64,000 bases of DNA from assembly GCA_031308135.1 (NCBI GenBank), contig JAHLJT010009355.1, forward strand, positions 8,233,074-8,297,073. The letters are read 5' to 3'. Below are positions 46,570 through 57,983 of this stretch, in pieces (position 1 is the first letter of the stretch; each line of letters begins with the position of its first letter). The position numbers and the translations under genes were made by a program. A model generated the notes under the pieces. It saw only the letters and a program-made list of their open reading frames with translations, did not search any database and was not told the origin of the DNA. The stretch is from Acheta domesticus. Taxonomy: Eukaryota > Arthropoda > Insecta > Orthoptera > Gryllidae.

Positions 46570-46830
46570 TCCGCGCCTCCGAGTAGAATCACCCACCGCC
46601 CCACTGCGCACGCACACTCCTGGGGGCGATCACCCGTCAAGCCCCCTTCAGCGGCTCCCCACCCACTTCCTGTCAATTTCTCTCTTCAGAAGGCGCGCGC
46701 GCGCTCCCGCCCTGCCCCTCCCCGCCCTGCCCCGCCACCGCCGAGATGAGAATCTCCTGGCGATTTTTTTGTGCCCCACCCCACCCTGCCCGCCGCTGAC
46801 GCCACCGCCTCGGGCGCGATGTGTCGGGAA
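46570..46830. other. GC-rich block before the polypyrimidine tract
   Basis: C-rich with GCGCGCGCGC at 46694-46703. No supported frame. Confidence 0.4.
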
Positions 46831-47395
46831 CAAAGCCCCCCCACCCCTCTCCCACTTTCCCCTCTCCCGCCGTTCCCTTCCTCACCCACACTCTTTCCCT
46901 CTCTCTCCTTCCCTCCTCCACTATCTCATCCTCTCTTTCTCCGTATATATGTTTTATATTCTCCTTCTCTTCCACTCTCTTTTCCTCAACCCCTCATTCG
47001 TCTTTCCGTCACTCCTTCCCTCTCTTCCCGCCCCTTCTTCTACTCTCTCTCCCCGCCCCCTCTCCTACCCTCTCACACACTCTCTTTCTGCAATCGTTCC
47101 ATTTCTCTCTCCCCCTCTCCCTCATTTCTTCCCTCTCTCTCATTCTCCCTCTATCCCACTCTCTCTCTCTTACATCGTCCCTCACTCTCCAGTCCTCCCT
47201 CTCTTACACTCTCTCCGTCTCTCTCCCCATATCTCCCTCTCTCACTCCATTGCTTCACTCCCCCAATTCTTCACTTCTTCCTTCCCTTTCCCACCCTCCT
47301 CTTTCTCACCCTTCTGCTCTTCCACCTTTCCACCCTTTCCCCTCTCCCATCCGCCCTACCTCTCCCATCCTCCCTCTCTCTCTCTATTCCACGTC
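46831..47395. repeat. Polypyrimidine tract (~560 bp)
   Basis: The plus strand is almost only C and T over more than half a kilobase (CTCTCCC, TCCCTCTCTC), with no fixed period. Three plus frames stay open as Ser/Leu/Pro/Phe-rich products, which is a composition effect. Mirror-symmetric CT segments could form triplex DNA (inference). Confidence 0.92.
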
Positions 47396-47619
47396 CTACA
47401 GTGCGTGCAGTGGTGGGGAAGTGCACTCGAATGTGCAGCCGATCTCCTGGTGGGGAGCTGCATCATCGCTCCGTTGGTGGTCGCCGAGAAGAGCGTCTGT
47501 TTAACAAGGCAGAGTGACTAGGAGATGGGTACACTGAAACAACAAGAAGGATATCAAATCTTAACGGAAAATTAGAGAACAATTTTCTTTCACATGTTAT
47601 GATTTCTTGTGTTATGGAA

Positions 47620-47760
47620 GTCCCCGTGATGGCCTTTGTGGCACAGGTGCTGGGAGTACCTTGGAAAACGTAGAACCGTAGGCTGCAGGCTCTAGTTCCG
47701 TGTAAGAATGGACGTTTTCACCAAGTGGTTGGTGTCTTATACCACCACATTTCCTATCTA
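47620..47760 (+). mobile_element. Possible degenerate tRNA-derived SINE head
   Basis: GTCCCCGTGATGGCCTTTGT followed about 60 bp later by GCAGGCTCTAGTTCCGTGT has the spacing of a tRNA-like head with a decayed B box, and continues into ACCAAGTGGTTGGTG. Without an intact GTTCGA this is weak. Confidence 0.35.
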
Positions 47761-47875
47761 AGCCATAATCTCATTCATAATTACTCATCTGTTACCATCA
47801 TTTGCCTATTTTGATCACATTCTCATCTTGAGAGCGTAGGCTTCCGCAGCCGGAGTCAGTATTTACTTGGCTGTC

Positions 47876-47994
47876 CGGGAGACGCCGCGTCCAAGGCACA
47901 GGTGCAAACGCTTCGACCGCCATGCTGCAACCTTCATCAGGGAGAAATGCATTGTTACCTGTGCGTAGGTCACGGCTTCTTCCGGACAGCCAAG
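47876..47994. mobile_element. Short palindromic element, copy 3
   Basis: Arms CTTGGCTGTCCGGGAG (47876-47891) and CTTCCGGACAGCCAAG (47979-47994) pair at 15 of 16 positions. Inside, GGCACAGGT pairs with ACCTGTGC. The minus strand contains CCCTGATGAAGG, GGTCGAAGCG, GCACCTGTGCCTT and GGACGCGGCGTCTCCCGGAC, aligning with the right half of the element at 33354-33462. Confidence 0.72.
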
Positions 47995-48597
47995 CAGCTA
48001 CCCTTCCATCTTTCGTACGGGCAATGAAAGGTAAAGTAAACCACCATTGTCATCCCCTGCCTATGGAATGATAAATCATAAAGACATAAACCTGCTCCTT
48101 TGTCCACGCTCAGAATTCAATATGACACTCGTAACAGAAAAGTAATTCTGATAAAATGATTGATTAGAGAGTTCAAAAACATCATACGCAAATTTCAATT
48201 ACACATAATTATATCTGAATTAAATATAAAAACATTGAAAATTGTGAAATTATTCAGACCATTTCTTGAGCGGCAGACTGGATGTAATATTTCTGAATGA
48301 CGCATCACATGGAAGAAGAGATTTGAAAATATTGAGGGGGAAAAGTGTTGAATATTGAGTCCAAAATGGGGGGGAGTGGATGGAATGAAAATTTATTATT
48401 AACTTAATTCTTACGATATTTGGTTAGGACCTGCCTGTAATATTGTTTTAAATGGATTGCTGTAAGCCAATCATAAACAAAGTTTGCCAAACATTGCAGT
48501 ATCATTACTAAAATGCAAAATACAGCATAAATCAATTACATAATTGATAAGAATCTTCAAGGCTAATCTATCAAAACGGATGAATGAAGTTAAATAT

Positions 48598-48966
48598 TGG
48601 TAAAGACAGCATATTGCATTTAGTACAAATTATTTAAACTTGTAACTTCTGGCGTTAATGATCGCATTTTCAATATAACAGGAAATTTATTTTTCGATTT
48701 AAAATTTACGTAAGTATATTAATTTACAAAATACTAATTTTTTCGTTCAATTTGTTTGCTAAAATATCGAATGCTGGTAAACAAATGTATTACAATGCTT
48801 GCAAAGACAGTATCATTTATTTAATCCAAATTCTTTAAACTAGTCATTTCTGCTGTCACTGATCGCATTTTCAAGGCAAAAGGTCAATTATTTGTTTTAA
48901 ATTTACAATTTGCAGAAATATATTCGTTTGTAAAACAGATTTTTTCATCCCATTTGTTGCGGTAAG
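48598..48966. repeat. Diverged ~201-bp tandem duplication in AT-rich DNA
   Basis: Unit 1 (about 48598-48765) and unit 2 (about 48799-48966) share GATCGCATTTTCAA (48660 and 48861), AAAGACAG, TTTAAACT, ATTTCTG/ACTTCTG, TTTTAAATTTAC/TTTAAAATTTAC and TTTTTTC..CATTTGTT-type ends. Many substitutions between them show an old event. Function unknown. Confidence 0.75.
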
Positions 48967-48969
48967 AGC

Positions 48970-51900
48970 CCGATCCAAAGCATTCACCATCACGCCCCAT
49001 TTCCAACTGTTGTTCTTTAATACTTTTCTCTGCGCTCACTTGTACTGAGTTTTCCTCCTTGTACCTTCGTCAAAACGCGGTTCAAGATGTGTAATTTATT
49101 CCTGGCCATTGCTAAATTATTTTTCCTTCTCCTTCCGTTCACTTGCGCCCGCTCCGGTCCAAATCCCGTCTCTTTCCGTCTTGCGTTGAGGGAAGGGAAA
49201 AAAAATTAATGGATTATTTTGCTCCAAGGTACTCTTGAAGGGCATTCTTTCCGTTTTCTTAGCATTTGTTATTTCCCCGCCGTTGATTTGATAGAAACGG
49301 GACGTCGCCACCCTTCGCCGCCCTTCGGAGGGCGAACGTGAGGAGCAAGCAGCCCCGAGACGAAGGGCTATTTTAAAGAAATTTGCGGCGGCGGCGTTGT
49401 CTTCGCCGGGACAGCCAATTTCCTAATGTCTGAGCGTTTCGAGTGCCGAACGTAGCGGTGGCTGAAAAAGAGATGAGTGAAGAGATGGCGGTGCTACTGC
49501 CTTGGAGACGGAACAACAGATATTGCAGACAATTCCGTTTCTTGACCCGACGCAAAAGAGGGTGAAATTCATCCAATATTTGAAGTTCCGTTTGCAGGAT
49601 CTATTTGGACAGAATGAACAGCAATTGGATTCGTATTAGAAGTTGAAAACATTAATTCAAAAATATGTTTTCTTTTCTAATCAGAGAAAATGTAACACAA
49701 ATGTTACACATTTTCTGTGATGTTGAATTAATTTCTTCAATAACCGCAGAGTTTAATTCTAGACTAAAAATGCGTACCCCAGTAAATACATTGCGTCTCA
49801 GTCTGTACTTCTGATTGATTTGAGTGAATTAACGTGCACAAAAGACCCCAATGATAATAAATAATGACTATAATAATGTACGTTTAAATTTTTGAAAGTG
49901 TTCAACCTATAAATGTTAATACAATTTTGAATATATTTATGTCGAAAATCTGGTTCTAAAAATTAATAATGTATGGCGTACATTATAAATAAATTGTGCT
50001 GATGTGTGTGATAAAAATATAGGTATAAAATATTATAGAGTAGCTAGTAGTAAAATTCTACAAGAGTGAAAGGTTATCAGCCCAAGCGTGATTTTTGTGT
50101 AAAAAAATAGACATGTACAAAGCCCTGAAAGGCAGAATTGCCGAGCATGAAGAAAATGAGTAAAAATAAATAAAATAATTTTCGTGACATTCTTTTATTT
50201 ATTTATGTTATGATTTAGTTCAATATTTTAGTCTCAAATTCCACTTCAGTACGACAGTTTTTCTGGTCAAAACTGTAACCACCTACAAATCATTACGAAC
50301 CGCGACAAACCGTCACTGTTCGAAGCATTAAAAAATACAATGTAAAATACACAGAATTCTTTTAGAAATTTTCTGTAAAAGTATTTTACCGGAAGATGAG
50401 ATGAGTGTAACGACTAAATATGAACTTTATTTAAGAAACTTATAGAATGCCAAAGCTGAATTTACTCACCTTAATTTCTTTCATTAGTTTGAGTACTCAC
50501 AATTTAGGGTTGAAAGGAAGGTGACACATTTTGCAAACCTTTCGAACTTAAGACCTTAACACAAATTATTCTGGCAGGTCTCGTAAATATATTCACTATT
50601 TATATTCTTCTACCTTACTAATCAACCTACAGAAATGTCTCCTTTAGAAATTCAATTCTGTAGATCTCATTCCCTGAAGGTTCAATTTACAATCGCAAGG
50701 ACCACCCTCCCACCGCTGTTTCTCTTTAAGAATCTTATCGTCCCATTTATTGGAATTTCGCCGTAACTGCCTTGAAATTTTATCGCGACCATTCCCGTCC
50801 GCGCGCTGTCTTTGAAATGAAACGCGGCAGGAGAGCGAAGATCTCTCGTTTCTGCGCAGAAATATAAAAGCAGCAAAGAAATCCGTTTAGCCTCCAGTTT
50901 ATCGTCAATTCACCTCAATAAATACGACACTTTAATTATGAAACGAAGCTATGGCATCTACACCTTAAATTCTGTCTGATAAGAACTTCTTTTCGCGGAA
51001 GGAATATTACCGGAGGGCAGCATAATGACAGGCCCTTTGCGTATCGAGTAAGCGCAGAAGGACGATAATATCGGGTTGAAAAGCGCCCTGCTGACGGACG
51101 GAGGGGGCGGGGGGGGGTAGGGACTTGCAGGGGGCTTTGAAAGGCGGAGTGAATGTCGGAGGGACGAAGAGACGGAACGCAGACCTGGTTGGCGGCTGCT
51201 TGCAATTTTTCTCCCCGATTCCCTCAGGCTAAGTCTTGCAGGAGGTGTGGGTGATTGAAATTTCTGCCGCAGGCTCTGCCAACGACCGGCTGGGTGATAG
51301 GCGTGGGACTGGGTGACTGTGTGCGAGCGTGTGGTGTAGTTGCTTGGTACGCTTTCCTCCCTGTCACTGACCTACTCAAGAAAGTGGTTTTCAATATAAT
51401 TTTCGAAATAGGATTGTGTGATTTTTGAATTTTTTGTAGAAAGTGTTAAAACGTTGCCAATGTGTGAGCAAACACAAAGAAACAGCAATGAATATCAATC
51501 GTCAGAAGTATTGTAAGAAGAAAAGAGGTCTCCGGATAGAAAAAAGTAAGCACATTTTTTTCAATACCTAATTCCCAATTCAAAAGATGTGGTTAAATGA
51601 TCACTTCAAAAGAAATTAAATATTTTTTTGTTGGAAACTATCAAAATAAGCAAACTCTGTTCCTCCTCTGCAGTTCTCTGTTTTAAGTACGTGGTACAAA
51701 CATTTATGAAAAAAAGCTTTTCCTGTTATTCTTCTAAATTTGTAAAATCACTTACAAATGTATATTCTAGAAAACAGTGTAAAATTTGAAATTGCCTGAA
51801 AAAATTACTTGAGATCATTTTCAGAAACTATTCAGCTCCTTTTGCCAAAAAATGAAAATAAATCAATGTTATTAAAAAGTTATTTGAGTATAAGAAGTTT

Positions 51901-54399
51901 TAAAAATAAATGTTTATAGAATGATATATACGACATTATTTTAATCTTCAATAGATACAGAATTTTTTAAAGAAAAATAGCCTTTGAAAAGTAACATTCT
52001 TAAAAGATTTGCAAGACTCAAGTATCTACAATTTTTGTAATAAATTTTACTCTTCTGCTAATGCATACAAACGTGACAAATCATAAAAAAATTTGAAATT
52101 GATGTACACGTTGTAGAATGAGTGTCTTGTTTCAAGAACAATTACTCAGACATTACACTCGTCGTATAAATAAACATATTATTTCTTTTGAAAGACGGCT
52201 TTATGTGACTGGCGTTGAAAATAGAGAAATGTATTTGCTTATAAACACAAAGATCGCATTTTCTCATCTGTCGAGATGTAGCAACATCACAACTACAAAT
52301 ACACAATTTCTTGTTCTGCTCGGTTTATGATAATGGCACATTAAAAAGAACTTGGCCTCGCCTTTTGGCAAAGACATATTCCGGGCAATCTAATATATCG
52401 AATACAAAATCAACAACACCCATTAATTCCTGGTCGCCCTCGCCCCGTAGACACATGCATAAATTGAATTCTGGTAGTCACGAGGAGCACCACAACTTTG
52501 CCAACTAACGCATTCGTCTGTTCTTTGCCTCGCTCCTTAAGTGTTTTCTGCCATTGCGAAGGAAGCACTCAGTGAATTAAATCACGGACGGACGCTTTGG
52601 AAGACGTGCCCTCAAACCCTCATCCCCTTATAAGTCGGAAGCCTTTTTTTTTATTTCGGAATGGGTAACTTCCGAGGTCACTGGCGCAAAATTGGAAAGT
52701 GAACGGAGAAGGGTAGTAGTAGTTGTAGGGACGTGAGAAGAAGGAAAAGCATGAAAGTCACCAAGGGGAAAGATTTTCTGCATTTTAAGAATTCTGTGGG
52801 GGTGTTTTTTTATTTAAATAAAGATTTGAGCAAAGGGTTGAGTGAAGAGGTGAGTGTCTAAGGTTACACACGAAAGCGAGGGAGAATACCTAAGTAGGTG
52901 AAATGAGGGGAAAAAATAAATACTTTTTTTTTCGGATTTTCAGGGGGAAGAAGGAAGTGCGAAAATTGAAGGGTGGCGAAGCGCGTCTTCCAAGGGTAGC
53001 AGCCCCTGAAAAAGTGGGTCAAGGGAGGGTCCGAGGGGAAGAACCCGCCGGCGAGTGCTGCGCTCTGGTGCCCACTGGCCGAGTGAATGCGTCTTAAGGC
53101 AGATGGACACGACAACATAAATGCGAGAATATGCCAGTATTGTATACTACTTCAGTGTTTAGAGTTCAAAATTCGTTGACATCCTAAAACGAATGTAAGA
53201 AGGAAGATAAAAAAAATGTGTGCTCTATGAAGTACTCATTTGTGATACATCGAAGTTCAGAATTCTACTTATATGAAAAGTGTACGTTATAGACAATGTT
53301 CAAAAATTTACTTATGTAATAGGTCTAGTTACTAACTGATAAAATTGCACCGTTCAACTAACTACGCTTTCAGATTATAAAGATGCCAAAGCAAGTTAGT
53401 GTTTTGCTTCAGGAACTATTAAATAACATAATATTGTGTGTAACATTCAATAACAGCAGTAATTAGAACTGAATAAAAATTGTTTCACTTACTACGTGAT
53501 AAAATTATTTTTGTTTGATTAGTAAGTTAGATAAATATATGTATTGAGCAGTCATGACCCTTTCATCAAAACATTCTCCGATTTCTACGTTATCAGATTT
53601 CCCGAACAATAAATTTAGGAAAAGATATAGTCTCCTACGTTCGTTGTTTACCCTTGACGAATTGAGATACTTTTCGTGAAATAACTTGGTATTTAATATT
53701 TTGTTATGAAATTGTTGAAAATATTTGGTACTAAATCAATCATTTATTTCATTCTTGTAATGGGGTGATCTTTTGATACAGAATATACCCACATATCTTT
53801 ATTACAAAATAATAATACACAAATGTATTAAAGAGTTCCATATATTGGTGGTTTGTTTGGGTGTTACAAGTTTTATTTAAATTGACTATATTCAAAAGAA
53901 TTATTGAAACATAAAAACAAAACGTCCTTTTATTACTAGTTTCTAAAAATTCCTAAGTTACCAAATCTCGACCCTGAGGCTTAGAATGATCAGGAGTAAG
54001 TCACAGTCCTAAAATGACGTTTAAGTAAAATTACAACATGAATATGATAGAAGGTTAAAACGGTATTTTTAACCTTTTATCATTATCATGATTTATGTAT
54101 AGATGACGATGGGAAGCATGAGACTCTGCAACAGTTTTTTACATAATTCTTAGAAGAAAATGAGATGTACTGGATTTCTTTGAAGGAAGATTTCATTTCC
54201 CTTATAAAAACTGACACATCATTAAAGTTAAACAATCAGATTTTTGGTAAAGATTCTGTTTCAACATGACCATTGAAGCAATAAATGTAACCAACGTACG
54301 TCGTCGAACTGAAGAAAAAAAAAGCGTTGGGACCCTCTCCCCTATAAAATAGCACACACAACCTTGGCTAGTGGAGACGATAAAGAACGTGGAATCCCG
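48970..54399. other. Five-kilobase AT-rich stretch with small GC patches, no gene
   Basis: GC-richer patches at 49290-49460, 50980-51340 and 52960-53100 contain no domain-bearing frame. TATAAAAG at 50864-50871 sits in balanced DNA but has no associated gene. A small perfect hairpin AAGGTTAAAA/TTTTTAACCTT lies at about 54053-54078. Confidence 0.4.
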
Positions 54400-54790
54400 A
54401 ACGAAAGAAACGAGATTTTTTTCCGGTTTCTCCCCTCGTCGGCTGTCTGCGGCGGAGGGGAAGAACGTTTCGCACCGCCTCTCAGCCTCTCCCCTGCTCG
54501 GAGGGCGCGGGGCGGCGGGACGGGGGCGGGGGCGGAGGGCGACTCGGAGGACACGCTCGGCCCGATAGCCTCCGTTCAGGAATGATCGGAATTCGAAGCC
54601 GATGCCACCTGTTGCTCGGGCTTTGGAGGGAAGGAGAGGGAGACCGGGTGGAAGGGCGCTGCCGATGAACCGAAGAGGGGGGGAGGGACGCTCGGGCGGT
54701 TCGGCGCGGCCCAGACCCCCCCCCCTCCCGGCGACCGCAGCGCGCCCTACCGCCCCCGCCGCCGCCGCTGACTTTATTAGAAACGCGTCG
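54400..54790. other. GC/CpG-rich block
   Basis: CpG- and G-rich, with (CCGCCG) triplets near 54750-54770. Overlapping frames on both strands (up to 205 codons on the minus) are Pro/Arg/Gly-rich and unrelated to known domains. Confidence 0.45.
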
Positions 54791-55550
54791 CTAAACCTCA
54801 GCCGTTCGAGCAGAACCACTCACAGAGCTCTACGATTGATCGTCTGTACGATGGTACGAAATGCTATAAAATCTCCGCGTAATTGATTGTGGATGAAGAG
54901 AGGAATTTGGAGGTCAGTGAATAATTATGTTTTTATATAAGATAAGAATAACAAATCAGGAATATCAATTTAATTATTTTAATTGCTATTTGTTAGGATT
55001 TATGTTTTGGGTGTTTGTCTTTACAATATTTTTGATTTATAGTAGAAGCTCCGCCAAAGCAGAACGTAGAAAGGAAGTCAATGCAAAACAATAGCACACA
55101 GTCCCTTCTGGATATAGAAAACTCGAACATACTGAACTTGTGGTTATAGTGAACCAAAATCACTGGACCCGATCGACATACATTACAAATAATTACTAGA
55201 TGATTCGTGTATAGTGAACACTACACATCGGCTGTAGTGACCACAGGAAATACAAGTACTAGGGGGAAAAATATTGTTCCTCGGGGATAACAATAACACT
55301 AAACGTTTGCAGTCGAAGGGTCTCGGAAGGAATTTTTGTAGCATTTTAGGTGAATGAAAAGGACTGAGGGAACATACCATTAGTAAAATTATTTCAGCTC
55401 ATCTATGACAGTTCTATCGAGCGTCATCCACACGGACTGCGAAATGAAAAGTAGTGAAGCCCCATCAGACTGTGACATTGTGATTGCTGGGAATGGGTTT
55501 TTCAGTGTAGGAGAAAGGAATTATCATTCATCCATCATGATCACTCACAC
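54791..55550. other. AT-rich stretch; possible decayed SINE head at its end
   Basis: Nothing recognised to about 55390. Sequence at 55395-55550 may be the decayed 5' head of copy F (GACTGTGACATTGTGATTGC in the B-box place), but I could not confirm it. Confidence 0.35.
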
Positions 55551-55554
55551 TTCT

Positions 55555-55972
55555 GGAGGAAAATTCTAGCGGCCTGCAGCTCTGATCGGTAGTTTTCCGT
55601 GGTTTCTCCGATGAACACCAGGCGAATGCCGGAGCAGAACCCTAACAAACGGGCCACGGACCGCGCGCGATCTTTCTTATATCTTCCTTGTCCTACCCTC
55701 TCCCCTTACACACACGCTAACATGCACTACACTACCACACATGCCGGGAGACCGGTCGGGAGCTTAGAGCTTGTCCAGGCTGGGGCGGTGCCCCGCTTGT
55801 GGGAGATACTTGGTCGGGAAAAACTTTGCTAGCCGTCGGTAGGTCGGCGCCGGATCCCACCATCCAGCTGAGAAAGACCACTGCCACCGTCCTAGAAAAG
55901 GTGCACTACATTTACGGGGCTAATGACCTTAGTAGTTGACGCGCCTGGAATCAATAAACAACCAATCAATTA
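55555..55972 (+). mobile_element. SINE-like family copy F, best preserved body
   Basis: Contiguous family landmarks are AAATTCTAGCGGCCTGCAGC, CTCTGATCGGTAGTTTTCCG, GGTTTCTCCGATGAACACCA, GGCGAATGCCGGAGCAGAAC, CCTAACAAACGGGCCACGGA, CGCGCGATCTTTC, a pyrimidine section, ACACACGCTAACATGCACTA, CATGCCGGGAGACCGGTCGG, GCTTGTCCAGGCTGGGGCGG, GTAGGTCGGCGCCGGATCCC, GCTAATGACCTTAGTAGTTG and ACGCGCCTGG, with the tail AACCAATCAATT. No coding frame belongs to it. Copies elsewhere in the window align in the same order. Confidence 0.9.
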
Positions 55973-56022
55973 ACTCACCCTTCTTGAACATGCAATCTCT
56001 TGCGTTGCAATCTTTTGAAGTT

Positions 56023-56110
56023 GTGGCGCGTGGCGTAAGGGCTGTCGCACTCACCTTCTTGAACCGGGTCTCGGGTTCAATTCTCTGCCATTCCATGTGG
56101 ACAAAGCGAT
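56023..56110 (+). mobile_element. Third-type tRNA-derived SINE head
   Basis: GTGGCGCGTGGCGTAAGGGC resembles an A box (TGGCGTAAGGG, 56031-56041), and TCGGGTTCAATTC (56071-56083) is a good B box about 30 bp later, so both polymerase III promoter boxes are present with near-tRNA spacing. The acceptor ends do not pair as a full tRNA. The body GGACAAAGCGATTCCCAACA follows. It starts only about 50 bp after copy F. Confidence 0.65.
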
Positions 56111-56903
56111 TCCCAACACCTTTTCTTGGCGATTGACAACAGCTCTCCTTTTTCCCTTGCCTCTCACTATATCAATCCTCCACCAGCAGACGCTATCATC
56201 TACTCATCACTCATGGACCTCCATGTCCTTAATAGATGAAGAGCTTCCAAATATAAATAATTAAAGAATGAAACCTAACCTTATATATTCACTGTGATCA
56301 CCAAAAACGGTCAAAATACACACATACGAACAGAAATGTTTGGGGTTCCTTTACATCCCATTGTTCTTATCCGAATATCGTGCACCTCTTTGCTCTTTCC
56401 TTTAATTCTTCGCGCTATAATCTAAACCACCCCTGTGGCCACATCTGACTCTGTTAAAGCGTTGTTTTCCTAAATAAAAAGTCCCAGCAATTACATTTCT
56501 CCCACATAATATTTAAAACTTGACAATATATTTTTATAAAAGTAGTTGGAAATAATATTACGAGTAAAAAGCGATTATATTGTGCAAATAACTGTCAAAA
56601 ATGCGTCTTTAAAAAGATGTACGAATGTAGACTATGAATAAGTATTGATTGAAAGAAAGCAGATGATTGAAAGAAAATGTAAAACTTATTTTAAAAATGT
56701 AGAAAAGCCAATAATAATAGATTATTTCCCATAAATATTGAAACTGTCTTTCAAAAGCAGTTTTAATTTCATTTGAAATTCAGGGAGAATGATAATTCAT
56801 AAAATATGCAAATATATAGAAATATTATTTCTTTTTCTTGCAACATATTTGGTTTGGAAATGTACGTCGGTACAGCTCTCGTTTTTCATTTTCGTGCGGA
56901 AAT
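56111..56903. other. AT-rich stretch, no gene
   Basis: Nothing recognised. Confidence 0.4.
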
Positions 56904-56908
56904 GAATT

Positions 56909-57360
56909 TGTTATGGTGGTGCGCGGCGAGTTGAATCACGCGCCGCACCACCAGCACTCGGCGTCAGCACAGCGAGCAACGGCCCGTGGCGAGACCGGGA
57001 GAAAGAGGAAGAGGCGGCCAGCTAGCGAAGCCCAGGAGTGGTTGCGAGGCTATGCCGCCGGCGAGAATAAAAGCGGGCCCCGCCGCCGAGCGGGCAGACA
57101 GTGTTATAGCAGAGTTCCGAGTGTAAAGTGACGTAGTGCGGCCCAAGTGATATATTATTAGACCAGGCAATTGTGTTATTGGACGTTCTTCTTGGCAACT
57201 GGTGAAACTGCATTGTACTTTGGACATCTAATGGTAAAACGGTAACCCGGCTTTGTTATTTGGTATTATTCTTTGGTTACCGGTTTGTTATAATTGATTT
57301 GCTGCATTTGTGGAATAAAAACATTGTTTACGAAACTTCTGTGTTTTCCTGGATATAACA
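56909..57360 (+). mobile_element. Solo LTR of an LTR retrotransposon, 452 bp
   Basis: Starts TGTTAT and ends ATAACA, the short perfect inverted termini (TG..CA) typical of LTRs. It is flanked by identical 5-bp direct repeats GAATT at 56904-56908 and 57361-57365, a target-site duplication left by integrase. A TATA-like AATAAAAG at 57067-57074 and a polyadenylation signal AATAAA at 57314-57319 give the order U3, R, U5 on the plus strand. No primer-binding site or gag-pol follows, so the internal part was probably lost by recombination between two LTRs. A 5-bp duplication fits Ty3/gypsy, BEL/Pao or copia; the superfamily is not decided. The 97-codon frame 56838-57131 is LTR sequence and not a gene. 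Near the 5' end GGTGGTGCG..CGCACCACC is palindromic (56915-56952). Confidence 0.88.
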
Positions 57361-57584
57361 GAATTCTGCATATTTTCTAACGAAATGAAATAGAGTCGCA
57401 ACACGCCCAACACGCAAGGATATTCATCTTTTCTTCAGCTTAATTTTTTTATTCCTTGTATTTTCCTAATGGATTCTCAAAAATTTGTCTAGTTGGAAGA
57501 ATTGTCCCGCAGACCGTAGGCAATAACGATCTTGCGTATGACAATGGATGAGATTAAAAGTTGCAGCTGACAATCCAAAGATTT

Positions 57585-57603
57585 GATGATGATGATGATG
57601 ATG
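57585..57603. repeat. (GAT)n microsatellite
   Basis: About six perfect GAT units. Confidence 0.93.
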
Positions 57604-57938
57604 AATTAAATGCAATCCTAGAGAGTCTGGTTCGCGTGGGGGACATCGAAAGGTGCGACGTTAAATTGTAGGATGTCTGTGATCCACGGAAAGATTTACA
57701 GGGCGATGGAGGTAGGTGCGGCAGATTTCACTCAACGCCAATGTGAGTGCGTTTCAATTATATGAACGAAGTTTACCAGTTTATCTGTTATGCGTGAATG
57801 ACGACATAAGGAACAATACAATTCTCAACAATCGACTTATTCACGGATACTGGATAATCGGCGTTACGGCGTTATTTATTACATTTACCCCTCTTTACCT
57901 ACATTCTTTGATTTTAAACATTGATTCCAAAAAAATGC

Positions 57939-57940
<2 letters not shown>

Positions 57941-57981
<41 letters not shown>
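57941..57981. repeat. (TTA)n microsatellite
   Basis: About 13 perfect TTA units; it encodes a run of Leu in one plus frame by accident. Confidence 0.96.

Positions 57982-57983
<2 letters not shown>

Noticed and set aside
46769..47521. Three overlapping plus frames of 227-250 codons
   Set aside because: A polypyrimidine tract contains almost no stop codons; Ser/Leu/Pro/Phe composition in all three frames shows this is compositional.
50864..50871. TATAAAAG as a core promoter
   Set aside because: No gene, initiator or transcript context; such octamers occur by chance in AT-rich DNA.
51807..51830. Similarity of TGAGATCATTTT to the bantam microRNA seed region
   Set aside because: Only about 12 bases match; the 3' part differs and the surrounding sequence does not fold into a precursor with the expected partner arm.
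56838..57131. 97-codon plus frame
   Set aside because: Crosses the left boundary of the solo LTR; U3 sequence, not a gene.
57272..57290. TCTTTGGTTA resembling the miR-9 start
   Set aside because: Lies inside the LTR, match ends after ten bases, no precursor hairpin.
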